Below, in pieces: positions 7,869-16,457 of a stretch of 50,382 nucleotides of DNA. Location: positions 1 through 50,382 of the forward strand of contig JAKIVZ010000017.1 of the NCBI GenBank assembly GCA_022750295.1, in the 5' to 3' direction. The notes beneath the pieces were generated by a model. The model had not been told where the DNA came from, made no database searches, and worked only from the letters and a program-made list of their open reading frames with translations. A program made the position numbers and the translations under genes. Positions within the stretch are counted from its first letter, which is position 1. The number at the start of each line of letters is the position of its first letter. The stretch comes from Candidatus Lutacidiplasma silvani (GTDB taxonomy: Archaea; Thermoplasmatota; Thermoplasmata; Lutacidiplasmatales; UBA184).

Positions 7869-9887
7869 GTGCCCCCGGCGAAGTCGCTCGCGCAGCAGCT
7901 CGCGGCCAAGCAGCGCGAGATCTCGGTCGCGGAGTTCTTCGAGCGGAACCGCCAGATCCTCGGGTTCGACAACCCGCTCCGGGCATTGCTGACCACCGTC
8001 AAGGAGGCGGTCGACAACTGCCTCGACGCCTGCGAGGAGGCCCAGGTCCTTCCCGACATCAAGGTCGAGATCTCCAAGGAGGGAGTCGACCGGCTGAGGG
8101 TCGCGGTCGAGGACAACGGCCCCGGCGTCCTCAAACGCGAGATCCCGAACGTCTTCGGTCGGCTTCTCTACGGCTCCCGGTTCCATGCCAATCGCCAATC
8201 CCGGGGGCAGCAGGGGATCGGAATCTCCGCGGCCGTCCTCTACGCCGGTCTGACGACCGCCCGTCCGGCAAAGGTCACCAGCAAGGTCGCCGAGGAAGAG
8301 GCGGCCCACGTCGTGGAACTCCTCATTGACACCCAGAAGAACCTCCCGCGGGTCGTTTCGGAGGACCTCGTCCTCTGGGATCGCCCGAGTGGGACCCGGA
8401 TCGAACTCGTCCTCAAGGCGAAGTACCAGCGGGGGCGGCAGTCGCCGTTCGACTACCTGAAGGGCACGGCGATCGTCAACCCGCACGCCCGATTCACCCT
8501 CGTCGAACCGGACGGCACCCGAGTCACCTACGAGCGGGCGTCGACCGAGGTCCCCCCGGTCCCGAAGGAGGTCGCCCCCCACCCGTACGGACTCGAGCTC
8601 GGCGAGCTGGCCTACCGCCTGAAGGCGACGAACCAGCCCACGATCCTCGAACTCCTCCAGAAGGAACTCGCCGGGGTGTCGCCCCGCGCGGCGCGCGAGA
8701 TCCTCGACCGCGCCGGGTTGCCCGGCAAGACCAAGCCGGCCGAGGTCCATGGCGAACCGCTCGAGAAGCTCCTCGCCGCGATGCACGAGGTGCCGCTGGT
8801 CGCCCCCACCTCCGAATGTCTGTCGCCGATCGGCCCGATGCTCATCAAGCGGGGACTCCGGAACGTCCTCGGGGAGGTCCGGCCGGAGTTCTACGCCCCG
8901 CCAGTCAGCCGCCCGCCGAAGGTCCGCGGGGGATTCCCGTTCCTCGTCGAGGTCGGTCTCGTCTACGGCGGCGCGTTGCCCGCCGACCAGCCGATCCAGC
9001 TGCTCCGGTTCGCGAACCGGGTCCCCCTCCTCTTCCAGCAGGGGGCGTGCGCGGTGACCAACGCCGTACAGAACCTCGACTGGCGCCGGTACGGCCTCGA
9101 CCAGAAAGGGGGACAGGGGCTCCCGAGCGGCCCCTGCCTCCTCCTCGTGCACGTGGCCTCCACGAAGATCCCGTTCACCAGCGAGGCCAAGGAGGCGATC
9201 GCGGAGGACCCGGAGATCGACAAGGAGATCACCCTCGCGCTGCAGGCCGCGGCCCGCCACCTGCGGACCCACATCTCGCGCCGGACCCGCCGGGACCTTG
9301 CGGGGGAGAAGTTCGCGATCATCCTCAAGATCTTGCCGAAGCTCGCCGAGAAGACGAGCTCGCTCGTCCACAAGCCGGTCCCGGACCTCACCCCGGTGAT
9401 CACCCGGATCATGGACGTCGTGAACGTCGAGACGACCGTGGCCCCCGTCGGGGACACGATCCGCGCGGGCACCGACGTGACGAACTACACGCCGCGGGCG
9501 CGCGTCCTCGAGGTGTTCGTGGAGATGCCGCCGGAGCTGCTGCCGAAGGCGCAGCATCGGCCCGCACCCGAGGGGACCGACACCGAGCTCGGCCGCGCCT
9601 GGTGGACCCTCGAGAAGCTGCCCCCGAGCGGGAAGGTGTCGATCGAGGTGACGTTCCCGAAGGGGACCGAGGTCGAGGCGTCCGACCTCTCCTGGTACAT
9701 CGCCGGCGTCGACGAGGCGCACCTGCTCGGGGCGGAGCCGCTCCCCGGGGACTGGGACGTCCGGTTGCCGAGGGCGGTCATCGAGGCGGCGGAGGCCGGG
9801 CTGGAACCGTTGCCCGGAACCGAAGAAGCGGAGGTGGACTACGATGCCGCGGAAGGGAGCGCGAGAGTCGAAGACGACGAAGGGTGA
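7869..9887 (+). CDS. top6B: DNA topoisomerase VI subunit B
   Basis: ATPase subunit of the archaeal type IIB topoisomerase, which relaxes and decatenates DNA together with subunit A. The GTG start (7869) yields 672 residues. The GHKL ATPase fold is intact: the N motif is [10 protein letters not shown], the G1 box is VEDNGPGV, and the G2 lid is [12 protein letters not shown]. The helix-two-turn-helix and transducer regions follow, with the transducer lysine region near [12 protein letters not shown] longer C-terminal tail is rich in Glu and Pro. top6A begins inside the last 44 bases. The length exceeds the roughly 530 residues of Sulfolobus but is common in euryarchaeal lineages, where a C-terminal extension occurs. 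Confidence 0.95.
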   Translation: MPPAKSLAQQLAAKQREISVAEFFERNRQILGFDNPLRALLTTVKEAVDNCLDACEEAQVLPDIKVEISKEGVDRLRVAVEDNGPGVLKREIPNVFGRLLYGSRFHANRQSRGQQGIGISAAVLYAGLTTARPAKVTSKVAEEEAAHVVELLIDTQKNLPRVVSEDLVLWDRPSGTRIELVLKAKYQRGRQSPFDYLKGTAIVNPHARFTLVEPDGTRVTYERASTEVPPVPKEVAPHPYGLELGELAYRLKATNQPTILELLQKELAGVSPRAAREILDRAGLPGKTKPAEVHGEPLEKLLAAMHEVPLVAPTSECLSPIGPMLIKRGLRNVLGEVRPEFYAPPVSRPPKVRGGFPFLVEVGLVYGGALPADQPIQLLRFANRVPLLFQQGACAVTNAVQNLDWRRYGLDQKGGQGLPSGPCLLLVHVASTKIPFTSEAKEAIAEDPEIDKEITLALQAAARHLRTHISRRTRRDLAGEKFAIILKILPKLAEKTSSLVHKPVPDLTPVITRIMDVVNVETTVAPVGDTIRAGTDVTNYTPRARVLEVFVEMPPELLPKAQHRPAPEGTDTELGRAWWTLEKLPPSGKVSIEVTFPKGTEVEASDLSWYIAGVDEAHLLGAEPLPGDWDVRLPRAVIEAAEAGLEPLPGTEEAEVDYDAAEGSARVEDDEG

Positions 9888-10983
9888 CGACGCCGCGTCC
9901 CCCCGGGTCGACGCGCTGAAGCCGACGCTCGAGCTCGCCCGGTCGATCTACGACCAGCTCGACGCCGGCGAGATCCCTCGGATGCGCCTCCCGCTCCGCA
10001 CGAAGCAGAACATCCAGTTCCAGATGCGGGAGGGGGTCTGGAAGCTCGGTCGGGCCCTCGGGACCCGGAGCGCTCGGAAGCTCGACGGGGCGCTGATGCT
10101 GCTCCGGACGTTCTACCTCGTCGATTTCATCAACGAGATGGCGAAGGAGGGGAAGACCTCCACGCTGCGGGAACTGTACTACATCAGCGAAGGGTGGGAA
10201 GAGGGGAAGTTCCACAGCGAGGACGAGTCGAACCTCCTCATCGAGGACCTCGAGGTCCTCTGCGAGCGGCTCCGCGAGGATTTCCGGGTCCACCCGGAGG
10301 AGAACGGCGCCTCGGTGATCGGCGACCTCACGATCCGGGAGACGAACCGCAAGGGGATGGTCAAGAAGATCAACTGCCGCGACGACGTCGGCGACGGCGG
10401 GTACGCGATCCCGTTCAATGTCGAGAAGGAGAAGATCGAGTTCGTCTCCTCCGGCGCGAAGTTCGTCATCGCGATCGAGTGCGGCGGCATGGTCGACCGG
10501 CTCGCCGAGAACGGCTTCGACGAGGACCACAAGGCGATCCTCCTCCACCTGAAGGGCCAGCCAGCCCGGTCCACGCGCCGCTTCCTGAAGCGCCTGAATG
10601 AGGAACTGAAACTTCCCGTCGTCGTCTTCACCGACGGCGACCCGTGGTCGTTCCGGATCTTCGCGAGCGTCGCCTACGGCGCGATCAAGACCGCCCACAT
10701 CTCCCAGTACCTCGCGACCCCACAGGCCGAGTTCCTCGGGGTCACGGCGTCGGACATCGAGAACTACAAACTTCCCTCGGACAACCTGACCGACCAGGAC
10801 GTCCGGGCCCTCCAGGCGGAGCTCACCGACCCCCGGTTCAAGACCGCCGAGTGGCGGAGCGAGATCGAGCTCATGCTGAAGAACGGCAAGAAGGCCGAGC
10901 AGCAGTCGCTCGCGAAGTACGGCCTCAACTACGTGACGGACACGTACCTGCCGGAGAAGCTCGCCGAGATGGGCGTCGGCTAG
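9844..10983 (+). CDS. top6A: DNA topoisomerase VI subunit A (Spo11-like)
   Basis: DNA-cleaving subunit of topoisomerase VI, 379 residues. The winged-helix CAP domain carries the catalytic tyrosine in [13 protein letters not shown] (Tyr112 or Tyr113). The TOPRIM domain shows the acidic residue in VIAIECGGM and the DxD in [10 protein letters not shown]. The start ATG 9844 lies inside the end of top6B (44-base overlap) with GGAGGTG about 8 bases upstream, so A and B are made from one mRNA and likely translationally coupled. The end of the gene converges on a minus-strand gene 39 bases away. Confidence 0.96.
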   Translation: MPRKGARESKTTKGDDAASPRVDALKPTLELARSIYDQLDAGEIPRMRLPLRTKQNIQFQMREGVWKLGRALGTRSARKLDGALMLLRTFYLVDFINEMAKEGKTSTLRELYYISEGWEEGKFHSEDESNLLIEDLEVLCERLREDFRVHPEENGASVIGDLTIRETNRKGMVKKINCRDDVGDGGYAIPFNVEKEKIEFVSSGAKFVIAIECGGMVDRLAENGFDEDHKAILLHLKGQPARSTRRFLKRLNEELKLPVVVFTDGDPWSFRIFASVAYGAIKTAHISQYLATPQAEFLGVTASDIENYKLPSDNLTDQDVRALQAELTDPRFKTAEWRSEIELMLKNGKKAEQQSLAKYGLNYVTDTYLPEKLAEMGVG

Positions 10984-11022
10984 GATCGCATCCCACGAAT
11001 CGTCGGAGGGGCGAGAGCGGCC

Positions 11023-11430
11023 CTAGGGAAGCGAGCCCAAGGCGCCCGAACCCCACGCCGCCGCGTCCCGTTTCGGGACGTACACCCAACCGCCATTCGG
11101 ACGAGGAAACCGGACCCAGTCGACCCCCTGCTCGGAGAACTCGGTCTTCTCCGCCGCGGCCTCCACGGCGGTTCCGCTCCCGCGATGCCCGGGGTGAACT
11201 CCATCGGGTGCGATCAGCATGAGGTCCGAGGCGAGGTCGTGGACGATCCAGGCCTTGGGGACGGCGAGCACGAGCTTGACGAGCTTGGGCCGGAACTGCG
11301 ACTCGCTCTCGGTCTCCGTCCGGTGAAAGATGGCGTACTCGACCTCCCCAACGGTCTCGGTCCGGTCGAACTGGAACGACTTGAGGACGAACTCGAGGAC
11401 GTTCGTTTCGAGGTCGGCGTCGTCCACCAT
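11023..11430 (-). CDS. hypothetical protein
   Basis: A 135-residue soluble protein I do not recognise. Its N-terminal half has alternating hydrophobic and charged residues that suggest beta strands. The middle (KLVLAVPKAWIVHDLASDLMLI) is the most hydrophobic part and the C-terminus is rich in Gly and Trp (PNGGWVYVP). ATG 11430 lies 27 bases after TTTATC (11455-11460 on the opposite strand), good support for a leaderless gene. It is divergent from the eL41 gene and convergent with top6A. Confidence 0.7.
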   Translation of the reverse strand: MVDDADLETNVLEFVLKSFQFDRTETVGEVEYAIFHRTETESESQFRPKLVKLVLAVPKAWIVHDLASDLMLIAPDGVHPGHRGSGTAVEAAAEKTEFSEQGVDWVRFPRPNGGWVYVPKRDAAAWGSGALGSLP

Positions 11431-11454
11431 CGCGAGTACGAGCAGGGTCCGATG

Positions 11455-11460
11455 GATAAA
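11455..11460 (-). promoter_or_regulatory. TATA box for the 11430 gene
   Basis: TTTATC on the minus strand, centred about 27 bases before ATG 11430. It shares a 119-base divergent control region with the eL41 promoter. Confidence 0.6.
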
Positions 11461-11504
11461 CGGCCGTCGGCCGCCGCCGTCGACGGTGCTCCGTCGGGCA
11501 ACCC

Positions 11505-11511
11505 TTTTAAA
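11505..11511 (+). promoter_or_regulatory. TATA box for the eL41 gene
   Basis: TTTTAAA flanked by C and G runs. A start site about 26 bases downstream would leave a leader of roughly 16 bases before ATG 11550. Confidence 0.6.
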
Positions 11512-11549
11512 GGGGGGACGGTAGGGCGGGCCGTTTCGGACGAGATCGG

Positions 11550-11657
11550 ATGAAACGGAGCTCGCGCGTATGGAAGAAGCGCGGCCACATGCGGTGGAAA
11601 TGGCGCAAGAAGCGGATGCGCCGGCGCATGCGGGCGCAGAAGATGCGGAAGCAGTAG
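11550..11657 (+). CDS. rpl41e: 50S ribosomal protein eL41
   Basis: A 35-codon gene below usual ORF cut-offs. The product is almost wholly Arg, Lys, Met and Trp. Its last 22 residues, starting MRWKWRKKRMRRRMR, match the signature of eL41, the smallest ribosomal protein of eukaryotes and many archaea, a single helix bridging the subunits. The frame opens at ATG 11550; an internal ATG at 11589 would give a 22-residue form closer to the usual size of about 25. The promoter at 11505-11511 fits the upstream start. The first 13 residues may be an extension of this lineage. Confidence 0.8.
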   Translation: MKRSSRVWKKRGHMRWKWRKKRMRRRMRAQKMRKQ

Positions 11658-11679
11658 GCTAACGCGCGAACCCTTTCGC

Positions 11680-11922
11680 TCAGGGGCGGGGCGCACCCGC
11701 CCCCGAGCCGCTCGAGCCCGAGCCGATCCGGCCCCCGCCGAGCCGGTCGAGCTGGCGGTCCTTCTTCGTCGCCTTCTTCCATTCCTTGTAGTGGACCTTG
11801 CAGAGCGCCGCGCTCCGGCCCTTGTCGGAGATCTGCTCGAACGCCCGACGCGCCTCGGCGACGGCGAGGTGGCGGACCGCCTCGCCCCCGCACTCGGGGA
11901 TGACGCAGACGTCGCTGCTCAT
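11680..11922 (-). CDS. small Cys/His protein, putative zinc-binding
   Basis: An 80-residue protein with Cys6, Cys11, Cys41 and His44 (VIPECGG and ALCKVHYKEW), a plausible single zinc site, followed by a Lys-rich helix and a Gly/Ser/Pro tail. The start ATG overlaps the sucD stop by four bases (ATGA), so it is the third gene of the sucCD operon. Cys11-x29-Cys41-x2-His44 matches the spacing of the protein at 6181. No role in succinyl-CoA synthetase is known to me; it may only be carried by the operon. Confidence 0.72.
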   Translation of the reverse strand: MSSDVCVIPECGGEAVRHLAVAEARRAFEQISDKGRSAALCKVHYKEWKKATKKDRQLDRLGGGRIGSGSSGSGAGAPRP

Positions 11923-12803
11923 CGGCCCGACGGCTTCGGGAGGTACTGCTCGACGAGCGCCGGGATCTCGTACGGGAACTTCGCCACGTGGGCTCCGACC
12001 GCCTGCAATGCCGTCAACTTGCTCTCGGCCGTCCCCTTGCCGCGAGCGATGATCGCCCCGGCGTGCCCCATGCGCTTGCCAGGCGGAGCGGAGCGGCCCG
12101 CAACGTAGGCGACGACGGGCTTCGTGAAGTGGTGGCCGATGAACTCGGCGGCATCTTCCTCGGCCGTCCCGCCGATCTCCCCCACGAGCACGACGAGGTC
12201 GGTGTCCGGGTCCTTCTCGAACAGGGGAAGGGCGTCGACGAACGAGGTGCCAACGACCGGGTCTCCCCCCAGTCCGAGGCAGGTGGACTGCCCGAGCCCC
12301 CGTTCCTTGATCCCGTTCACGATCTCGTACGTGAGGGTCCCGCTCCGGCTCACGACCCCGACCCGGCCAGGACGGAAGACGACGTTCGGGATGATCCCGA
12401 CCTTCGACTTCCCCGGCGCGGCGATCCCCGGGCAGTTCGGCCCGATGATCCGGGCGCCCTTCGACCGACCGTAATGGTACATCGTCAGCATGTCGTGGAA
12501 CGGGATGTGTTCCGTCACGATCACGGCGAGGCGGATGCCGGCGTCGACCGACTCGAGGAACGCGTCCTTCGCGAAGGGGGCCGGCACGAAGATGCAGGTC
12601 GCGTTCGCCCCGGTGTTCCGGACCGCCTCCTCGACGGAGTTGAACACGGGGACCCCCTCGACCGACTGGCCGCCCTTCCCGGGCGTCGCGCCGGCGACGA
12701 CCTGCGCGCCGAACGCCCTCATGTTGCGGGTGTGGACGGTGCCCTGGTGGCCGGTGATCCCCTGGACGAGGACCTTTGTCTCGGCGTCGACCAGGACGCT
12801 CAT
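11919..12803 (-). CDS. sucD: succinate-CoA ligase (ADP/GDP-forming) subunit alpha
   Basis: Alpha subunit of succinyl-CoA synthetase, which interconverts succinyl-CoA and succinate with nucleotide phosphorylation in the citric acid cycle. The 294 residues begin with a CoA-binding Rossmann fold (QGITGHQGTVHTRNM). The active-site His that is phosphorylated is His247 in GKRMGHAGAII, the same number as in E. coli SucD counted from Met. GPNCPG and the SRSGTLTYE block are intact. It starts within the last four bases of sucC and ends within the start of the small Cys/His gene. Confidence 0.96.
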   Translation of the reverse strand: MSVLVDAETKVLVQGITGHQGTVHTRNMRAFGAQVVAGATPGKGGQSVEGVPVFNSVEEAVRNTGANATCIFVPAPFAKDAFLESVDAGIRLAVIVTEHIPFHDMLTMYHYGRSKGARIIGPNCPGIAAPGKSKVGIIPNVVFRPGRVGVVSRSGTLTYEIVNGIKERGLGQSTCLGLGGDPVVGTSFVDALPLFEKDPDTDLVVLVGEIGGTAEEDAAEFIGHHFTKPVVAYVAGRSAPPGKRMGHAGAIIARGKGTAESKLTALQAVGAHVAKFPYEIPALVEQYLPKPSGR

Positions 12804-13933
12804 GCCGGCCCTCCCGCCGCCGCCACGACCGCCTGGACCGACTCCTTCAGGTCGGAGAGCGACGTGACGCCGGCCGCGCGGAGGATCGCGACCCCTTCGG
12901 CCTCGTTGTTACCCCGGATCCGGGCCACGAGCGGGAACTTGGCGTCGGGTGGAACCTGGCGCATTGCCTCGACGAGACCCGTCGCGACGGTGTCGCAGCG
13001 CGTCACGCCTCCGAAGATGTTCAGGAAGACCGCCTTCGGCTTCGCCTGGGCCATGAGCAGGAACGCCTCGGTGACCTTCTTCGGGTCGTCGGTGCCCCCG
13101 AGGTCGAGGAAGACCCCGGGTTTCCCACCGAATTCGGCGAGGACATCGAGGGTCGCCATCGTGAGACCCGCGCCGTTCGCGATGACGCCGATGTTGCCGT
13201 CGAGCTGGACGAACGCGATCTCCTTCTCCCGCGCGATCTCCTCGAGCGGGGTCCGGTCGTCCTTGACGTCGGCAAACTCCGGGTGCCGGAACGACGCGTC
13301 GTCCTCGATGATCACCTTCGCGTCAAGCGCCACGACCCGGTCGCCGACGACCGCGAGGGGATTGATCTCGACGAGCTCCGCGTCTTCCTCCTCGAAGATC
13401 TTCCAGAGAAGGTCGAGAAGCGAGTCGACCGACCGGGCGACGGGGCCCGTGACACCCAGCGCGGCGATGAGCTGGCGCTTCTGGTATCCAAGGAGACCTG
13501 GGAATGGGTCGACGTGGACCCGGACGATCGCCGATTCGTCGACGGTTTCGACCTCGACCCCACCCTGCGCGCTTGCCATTGCCAGCGGCAGCCGGCGGCT
13601 CCGGTCGAGGGTGAGGGAGACGTAGAGCTCCTTCGCGATCGGGAGCTTCTCCTCCAAGAGGACCTCCCGGACGACCTCGCCCTTGAATTCGAGCCCGAGG
13701 ATCGCCTGCGTGGCGGCCTCCGCCTCCGCGACGGTCGAGGCGAAGCGCACGGCGCCGCCCTTTCCCCGACCCCCAGCGAGAACCTGGGCCTTGACCACGC
13801 ACGGAAGGGGGATTCCGGCAGACTGGAGCGCCGCCGCCACCTCGGAGGGCGAGCGGACGACGTGCCCCTTCGGCAGGGGGACCCCGTACTTTCGGAAGAT
13901 CTCCTTGCCCCGCCACTCTGCGAGCTTTACCAT
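12800..13933 (-). CDS. sucC: succinate-CoA ligase (ADP-forming) subunit beta
   Basis: ATP-grasp beta subunit of succinyl-CoA synthetase, 377 residues. The N-terminus (LAEWRGKEIFRKYGVPLPKG) and the VVKAQVLAGGRGKGG nucleotide-binding segment are typical. The C-terminal part holds the GGVTRCDTVA loop that meets the alpha subunit active site. It is the first gene of a sucC-sucD-small protein operon with four-base overlaps. A TATA-like ATTATTA (13971-13978 region, minus strand) lies 38-45 bases upstream, so a short leader is expected. Confidence 0.96.
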   Translation of the reverse strand: MVKLAEWRGKEIFRKYGVPLPKGHVVRSPSEVAAALQSAGIPLPCVVKAQVLAGGRGKGGAVRFASTVAEAEAATQAILGLEFKGEVVREVLLEEKLPIAKELYVSLTLDRSRRLPLAMASAQGGVEVETVDESAIVRVHVDPFPGLLGYQKRQLIAALGVTGPVARSVDSLLDLLWKIFEEEDAELVEINPLAVVGDRVVALDAKVIIEDDASFRHPEFADVKDDRTPLEEIAREKEIAFVQLDGNIGVIANGAGLTMATLDVLAEFGGKPGVFLDLGGTDDPKKVTEAFLLMAQAKPKAVFLNIFGGVTRCDTVATGLVEAMRQVPPDAKFPLVARIRGNNEAEGVAILRAAGVTSLSDLKESVQAVVAAAGGPA

Positions 13934-13970
13934 CGGTCGGTCCCTCTCGGGCTCGCCGAGGCGGGAGGGG

Positions 13971-13978
13971 TAATAATG
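13971..13978 (-). promoter_or_regulatory. TATA box for the sucCD operon
   Basis: CATTATTA on the minus strand, about 40 bases before ATG 13933 in a 64-base gap between coaBC and sucC. The only AT-rich stretch in that gap. Confidence 0.5.
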
Positions 13979-13997
13979 CGAACGATGCCCGGCCGCG

Positions 13998-15329
13998 TCA
14001 GGGGGCCCGGGGCCGGATCTGTCGGCGGGTGGCGGCCCGGTGCCGAGGCGCCGGCTCCTCCGGGGACGCCCGTTTCGACCGCGAGGCGGGGGCCCGCGAG
14101 GGCCTCGACAGGGCCGGACCCAGAAGGTCCAAGAGTCGTCCGGCGACCTCGGGTTTCGTCCCGGAAAGCCAACGCGCCGGGCCGCTCGGCCCGACTAGCG
14201 CGACCCGCGTTTCGGGAGCCCCAAGGGACGCCCGGTCGTTCGCGACGACCCAATCGAGCCCATTCTCCCGAAGCGAACGCCGGGCCTCCGTTTCGAGGGC
14301 CGGGCCATCGCGCCCGGACTCGAGCTTGAACCCAATCAATCGGTGAGGCGCCGGGACCGCCCGCCGAAGCTCGGGGAGGATCTTCGGGGCGGCCCGCAAC
14401 TCGAGCCGGAGGACGTCGGCCCCCCGGGAGGCGATCTTGCCGGGGCGTCGATCCAGCGTGAAGTCCGAAAGCGCCGCCGGCACAAGGACCGCATCCGCGA
14501 CTCCGAGCGCCGTCGACCGGGCCGCTACCAGCGCCCGGAGGTCGCCGACGCTCCGCCAAGGGTACGTAGGCAGGAACCGCGGGACCGGGACTTGCATCGC
14601 TCCGTTCCAGAGCTCGACCGTGGCGCCCCGGTAGTGCGCCTGGACGGCGAGTTGGACCGCCGTCTCCCCGGAGCTCTCGTTCGTGACCGACCGGACGTCG
14701 TCGATCGACTCGCGGCTCGCTCCGCCGATCACCACCACGTTCTTGCCCGCCCACGGGCCGGTGGCCAGCCGGTGGAGCACCGCGGCGGCGACTTCCTCCG
14801 GGGAGGCGAGCTTCTCCTCCCCCTCGGCAGAATCCGGGCGGACGATGCCGACGCCCCACGAGACGAGCCGCTCCAGGCTCCCGCGGACCGCCGGATTCTG
14901 ACCCATGTGGGCGTGCATCGCTGGGGCGACCAGGATCGGGACGCCCCCGCCGAGCGCGACCGAGGCGCAGGACGTGACCGCGGTGTCGTCGATCCCGTGG
15001 GCGATCTTCGAGATCGTGTTCGCCGTCGCCGGCGCGATCAGGAGGAGGTCGGCCCGGTCTTCCCCCGGTCCGAGGAGGCTGACGTGTTCCACGTCGCCGG
15101 TGAGCCGAACGATGGTCGGGTGCCCCGTCGCGAACGCGAGCGCCTCCTCGCTGACGATCCGGGTCGCCTCCGGGCTCAGCACCGCCCGGACCTCCGCGCC
15201 GTGGCGGATCAGTTCGCGAACGATCCGTGGCGTCTCGATCGCCGCGATCGAGCCCGAGACCCCGAGAACGATCCGTCGGCCGGCGAGCAACATCGAGCGT
15301 CGACCGTGGATCACGCGGCTCGGGTGCAT
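13998..15329 (-). CDS. coaBC: bifunctional phosphopantothenoylcysteine decarboxylase / phosphopantothenate synthase
   Basis: Coenzyme A pathway enzyme that joins 4'-phosphopantothenate to cysteine and decarboxylates the product, using FMN in the CoaC part. The 443-residue protein is the archaeal type: the N-terminus MHPSRVI...LGVSGSIAAIETPRIVREL fits it closely. CoaC landmarks are the catalytic His in DVEHVSLL, IAPATANTISK, and VAPAMHAHM. The Cys of the bacterial flap is absent, as in the archaeal homologues I recall. The CoaB half starts near residue 195 (VVVIGGASRESID) and includes AALSDFTLDR. The last 45 residues are a basic Arg/Pro/Ser tail. The start is divergent from the HAD gene. Confidence 0.92.
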   Translation of the reverse strand: MHPSRVIHGRRSMLLAGRRIVLGVSGSIAAIETPRIVRELIRHGAEVRAVLSPEATRIVSEEALAFATGHPTIVRLTGDVEHVSLLGPGEDRADLLLIAPATANTISKIAHGIDDTAVTSCASVALGGGVPILVAPAMHAHMGQNPAVRGSLERLVSWGVGIVRPDSAEGEEKLASPEEVAAAVLHRLATGPWAGKNVVVIGGASRESIDDVRSVTNESSGETAVQLAVQAHYRGATVELWNGAMQVPVPRFLPTYPWRSVGDLRALVAARSTALGVADAVLVPAALSDFTLDRRPGKIASRGADVLRLELRAAPKILPELRRAVPAPHRLIGFKLESGRDGPALETEARRSLRENGLDWVVANDRASLGAPETRVALVGPSGPARWLSGTKPEVAGRLLDLLGPALSRPSRAPASRSKRASPEEPAPRHRAATRRQIRPRAP

Positions 15330-15391
15330 GGACGTCGTTTCCCGGGAGGGCGGGCGGGGGAAAAGGTCGGCCGTCGCCCCGCCCCGGTCCG

Positions 15392-15397
15392 CTTATC
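15392..15397 (+). promoter_or_regulatory. TATA box for the HAD phosphatase gene
   Basis: CTTATC centred 27 bases before ATG 15422, in the 92-base divergent region shared with coaBC. This placement decides the start in favour of 15422 over the longer open frame. Confidence 0.6.
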
Positions 15398-15421
15398 CCC
15401 CGAATCGGTTCGGCGGGGCCG

Positions 15422-16291
15422 ATGGCCCGGCGTGCCCCCGAATCCGACCCGGCGACGGAGGCTCCCGAGGGCGGAGCCCCGCTCCCGATGGCCGGCGGCG
15501 CGACCTCGCAGTTCGCCGAGATCTCCCGGGTCGTCCTGAAGGACCAACCTCCGGTCGAGCCGACGCAGCTCGCGCGCGGGGCGGTCATCTTCGACGTCGA
15601 CGGGACCCTCCTCGACGACATGGGTCCGATCAGCGAACTCGCCGGCAAGCTCCTGTTCGACTCGTTCGGCACCCCCGAGGCCGAGGGACGTCTCCACTAC
15701 CTCGCGACGACGGGGATGCCGTTCGAGGCCCAACTCTCGCAGCTCTACCGGAACGCGACCGACGACGAGCGGCGCTCGGTCGCGCGCACGTTCCACATGC
15801 GCAAGGTGCAGGAGGCGTACGCGATCGCGAAGCCGTTCCCGGAGATGCCCCGGACCCTCAAGCGGCTCGCCGGCGCGGGATGGACCCTGGCGGTCTCGAC
15901 GGGAGCCGAGCGGGAGATGGCCGACCTGGTTCTCGAGCGGGAGGGGCTCCGGTACTGGTTCGAGGACGTCCTCGGCTCCGGTCAGGGCACGAAGCGGGAG
16001 CACCTCGCCGAGTACCGCCGACGGTACCCCGGGGTTCCTCTCGTCCTCGTCGGCGATTCCCGGTTCGACCTCGAGGCCGCCCAGTCGGTCGAGGGGGTCG
16101 TCGCCGTCGCCCGCGCCTCGCGGCTGCAGAGCTGGACGCTCAGCCCGGACGACCTGAAGCGGTGGGGTGCCGCCTGGGCCGATTATTCCCTCTCTGGACT
16201 TCCCGAGGCGTTGGACGCGCTGTTCCAAGCGTCCGCCCTCCCGTCGGAGAAACCTACGAAAGGCGGGAGCCGCCGCCGGAAGACCCGGTAG
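15422..16291 (+). CDS. HAD-superfamily phosphatase
   Basis: A 289-residue hydrolase of the haloacid dehalogenase fold, resembling phosphoglycolate and phosphosugar phosphatases. The nucleophile and acid/base are Asp58 and Asp60 in IFDVDGTLLDD. Motif II is in AVSTGAEREM, and motif IV is VGDSRFDLEAAQS. A helical cap domain lies between motif I and II. The first 50 residues are a polar extension before the fold, so the start could be later, but the TATA box 27 bases before 15422 favours this one. The substrate is unknown. The 3' end touches the tRNA-His gene on the other strand. Confidence 0.85.
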   Translation: MARRAPESDPATEAPEGGAPLPMAGGATSQFAEISRVVLKDQPPVEPTQLARGAVIFDVDGTLLDDMGPISELAGKLLFDSFGTPEAEGRLHYLATTGMPFEAQLSQLYRNATDDERRSVARTFHMRKVQEAYAIAKPFPEMPRTLKRLAGAGWTLAVSTGAEREMADLVLEREGLRYWFEDVLGSGQGTKREHLAEYRRRYPGVPLVLVGDSRFDLEAAQSVEGVVAVARASRLQSWTLSPDDLKRWGAAWADYSLSGLPEALDALFQASALPSEKPTKGGSRRRKTR

Positions 16292-16399
16292 GGCCGGGAC
16301 CGAGAGTCTCCGAGAGCGGGGGTGGGCCCCGTCCTCGTTTGAACCCGGGTCGAGGGATCCACAGTCCCCCAGGATAGGCCAAACTACCCCATCCCGGCC
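16292..16399 (-). tRNA. tRNA-His (GTG) with a putative 32-base T-loop intron
   Basis: On the minus strand the 5' acceptor strand GCCGGGA (16398-16392) pairs with TCCCGGC (16299-16293). An encoded G-1 (16399) faces C73 (16292), the histidine identity pair. The D arm has A14, R15 and G18G19. The anticodon stem GGGGA/TCCCT encloses CTGTGGA with anticodon GTG. The T stem CCGGG (16348-16344) finds its partner CTCGG only at 16304-16300. The T loop TTCAAA is interrupted after position 59 by about 32 bases (16337-16306). Removing them restores TTCAAAT and a five-pair stem. The insert forms its own CGGGG/CCCCG hairpin. CCA is not encoded. Confidence 0.85.
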
Positions 16400-16423
16400 G
16401 CAATCGTCCGAGGTCGGGGCGAG

Positions 16424-16433
16424 AAGAAAAGGC
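16424..16433 (-). promoter_or_regulatory. TATA-like box for tRNA-His
   Basis: GCCTTTTCTT on the minus strand, about 28 bases before the tRNA 5' end at 16399. It lies in the spacer between the methyltransferase stop and the tRNA, the only AT-rich stretch there. Confidence 0.45.
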
Positions 16434-16457
16434 TTACGACGAACGCGTCGCGGCGGG

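Noticed and set aside
13998-15329. Missing active-site Cys flap in the CoaC part of CoaBC
   Set aside because: The archaeal homologues I recall also lack it, so it is not a sign of decay.
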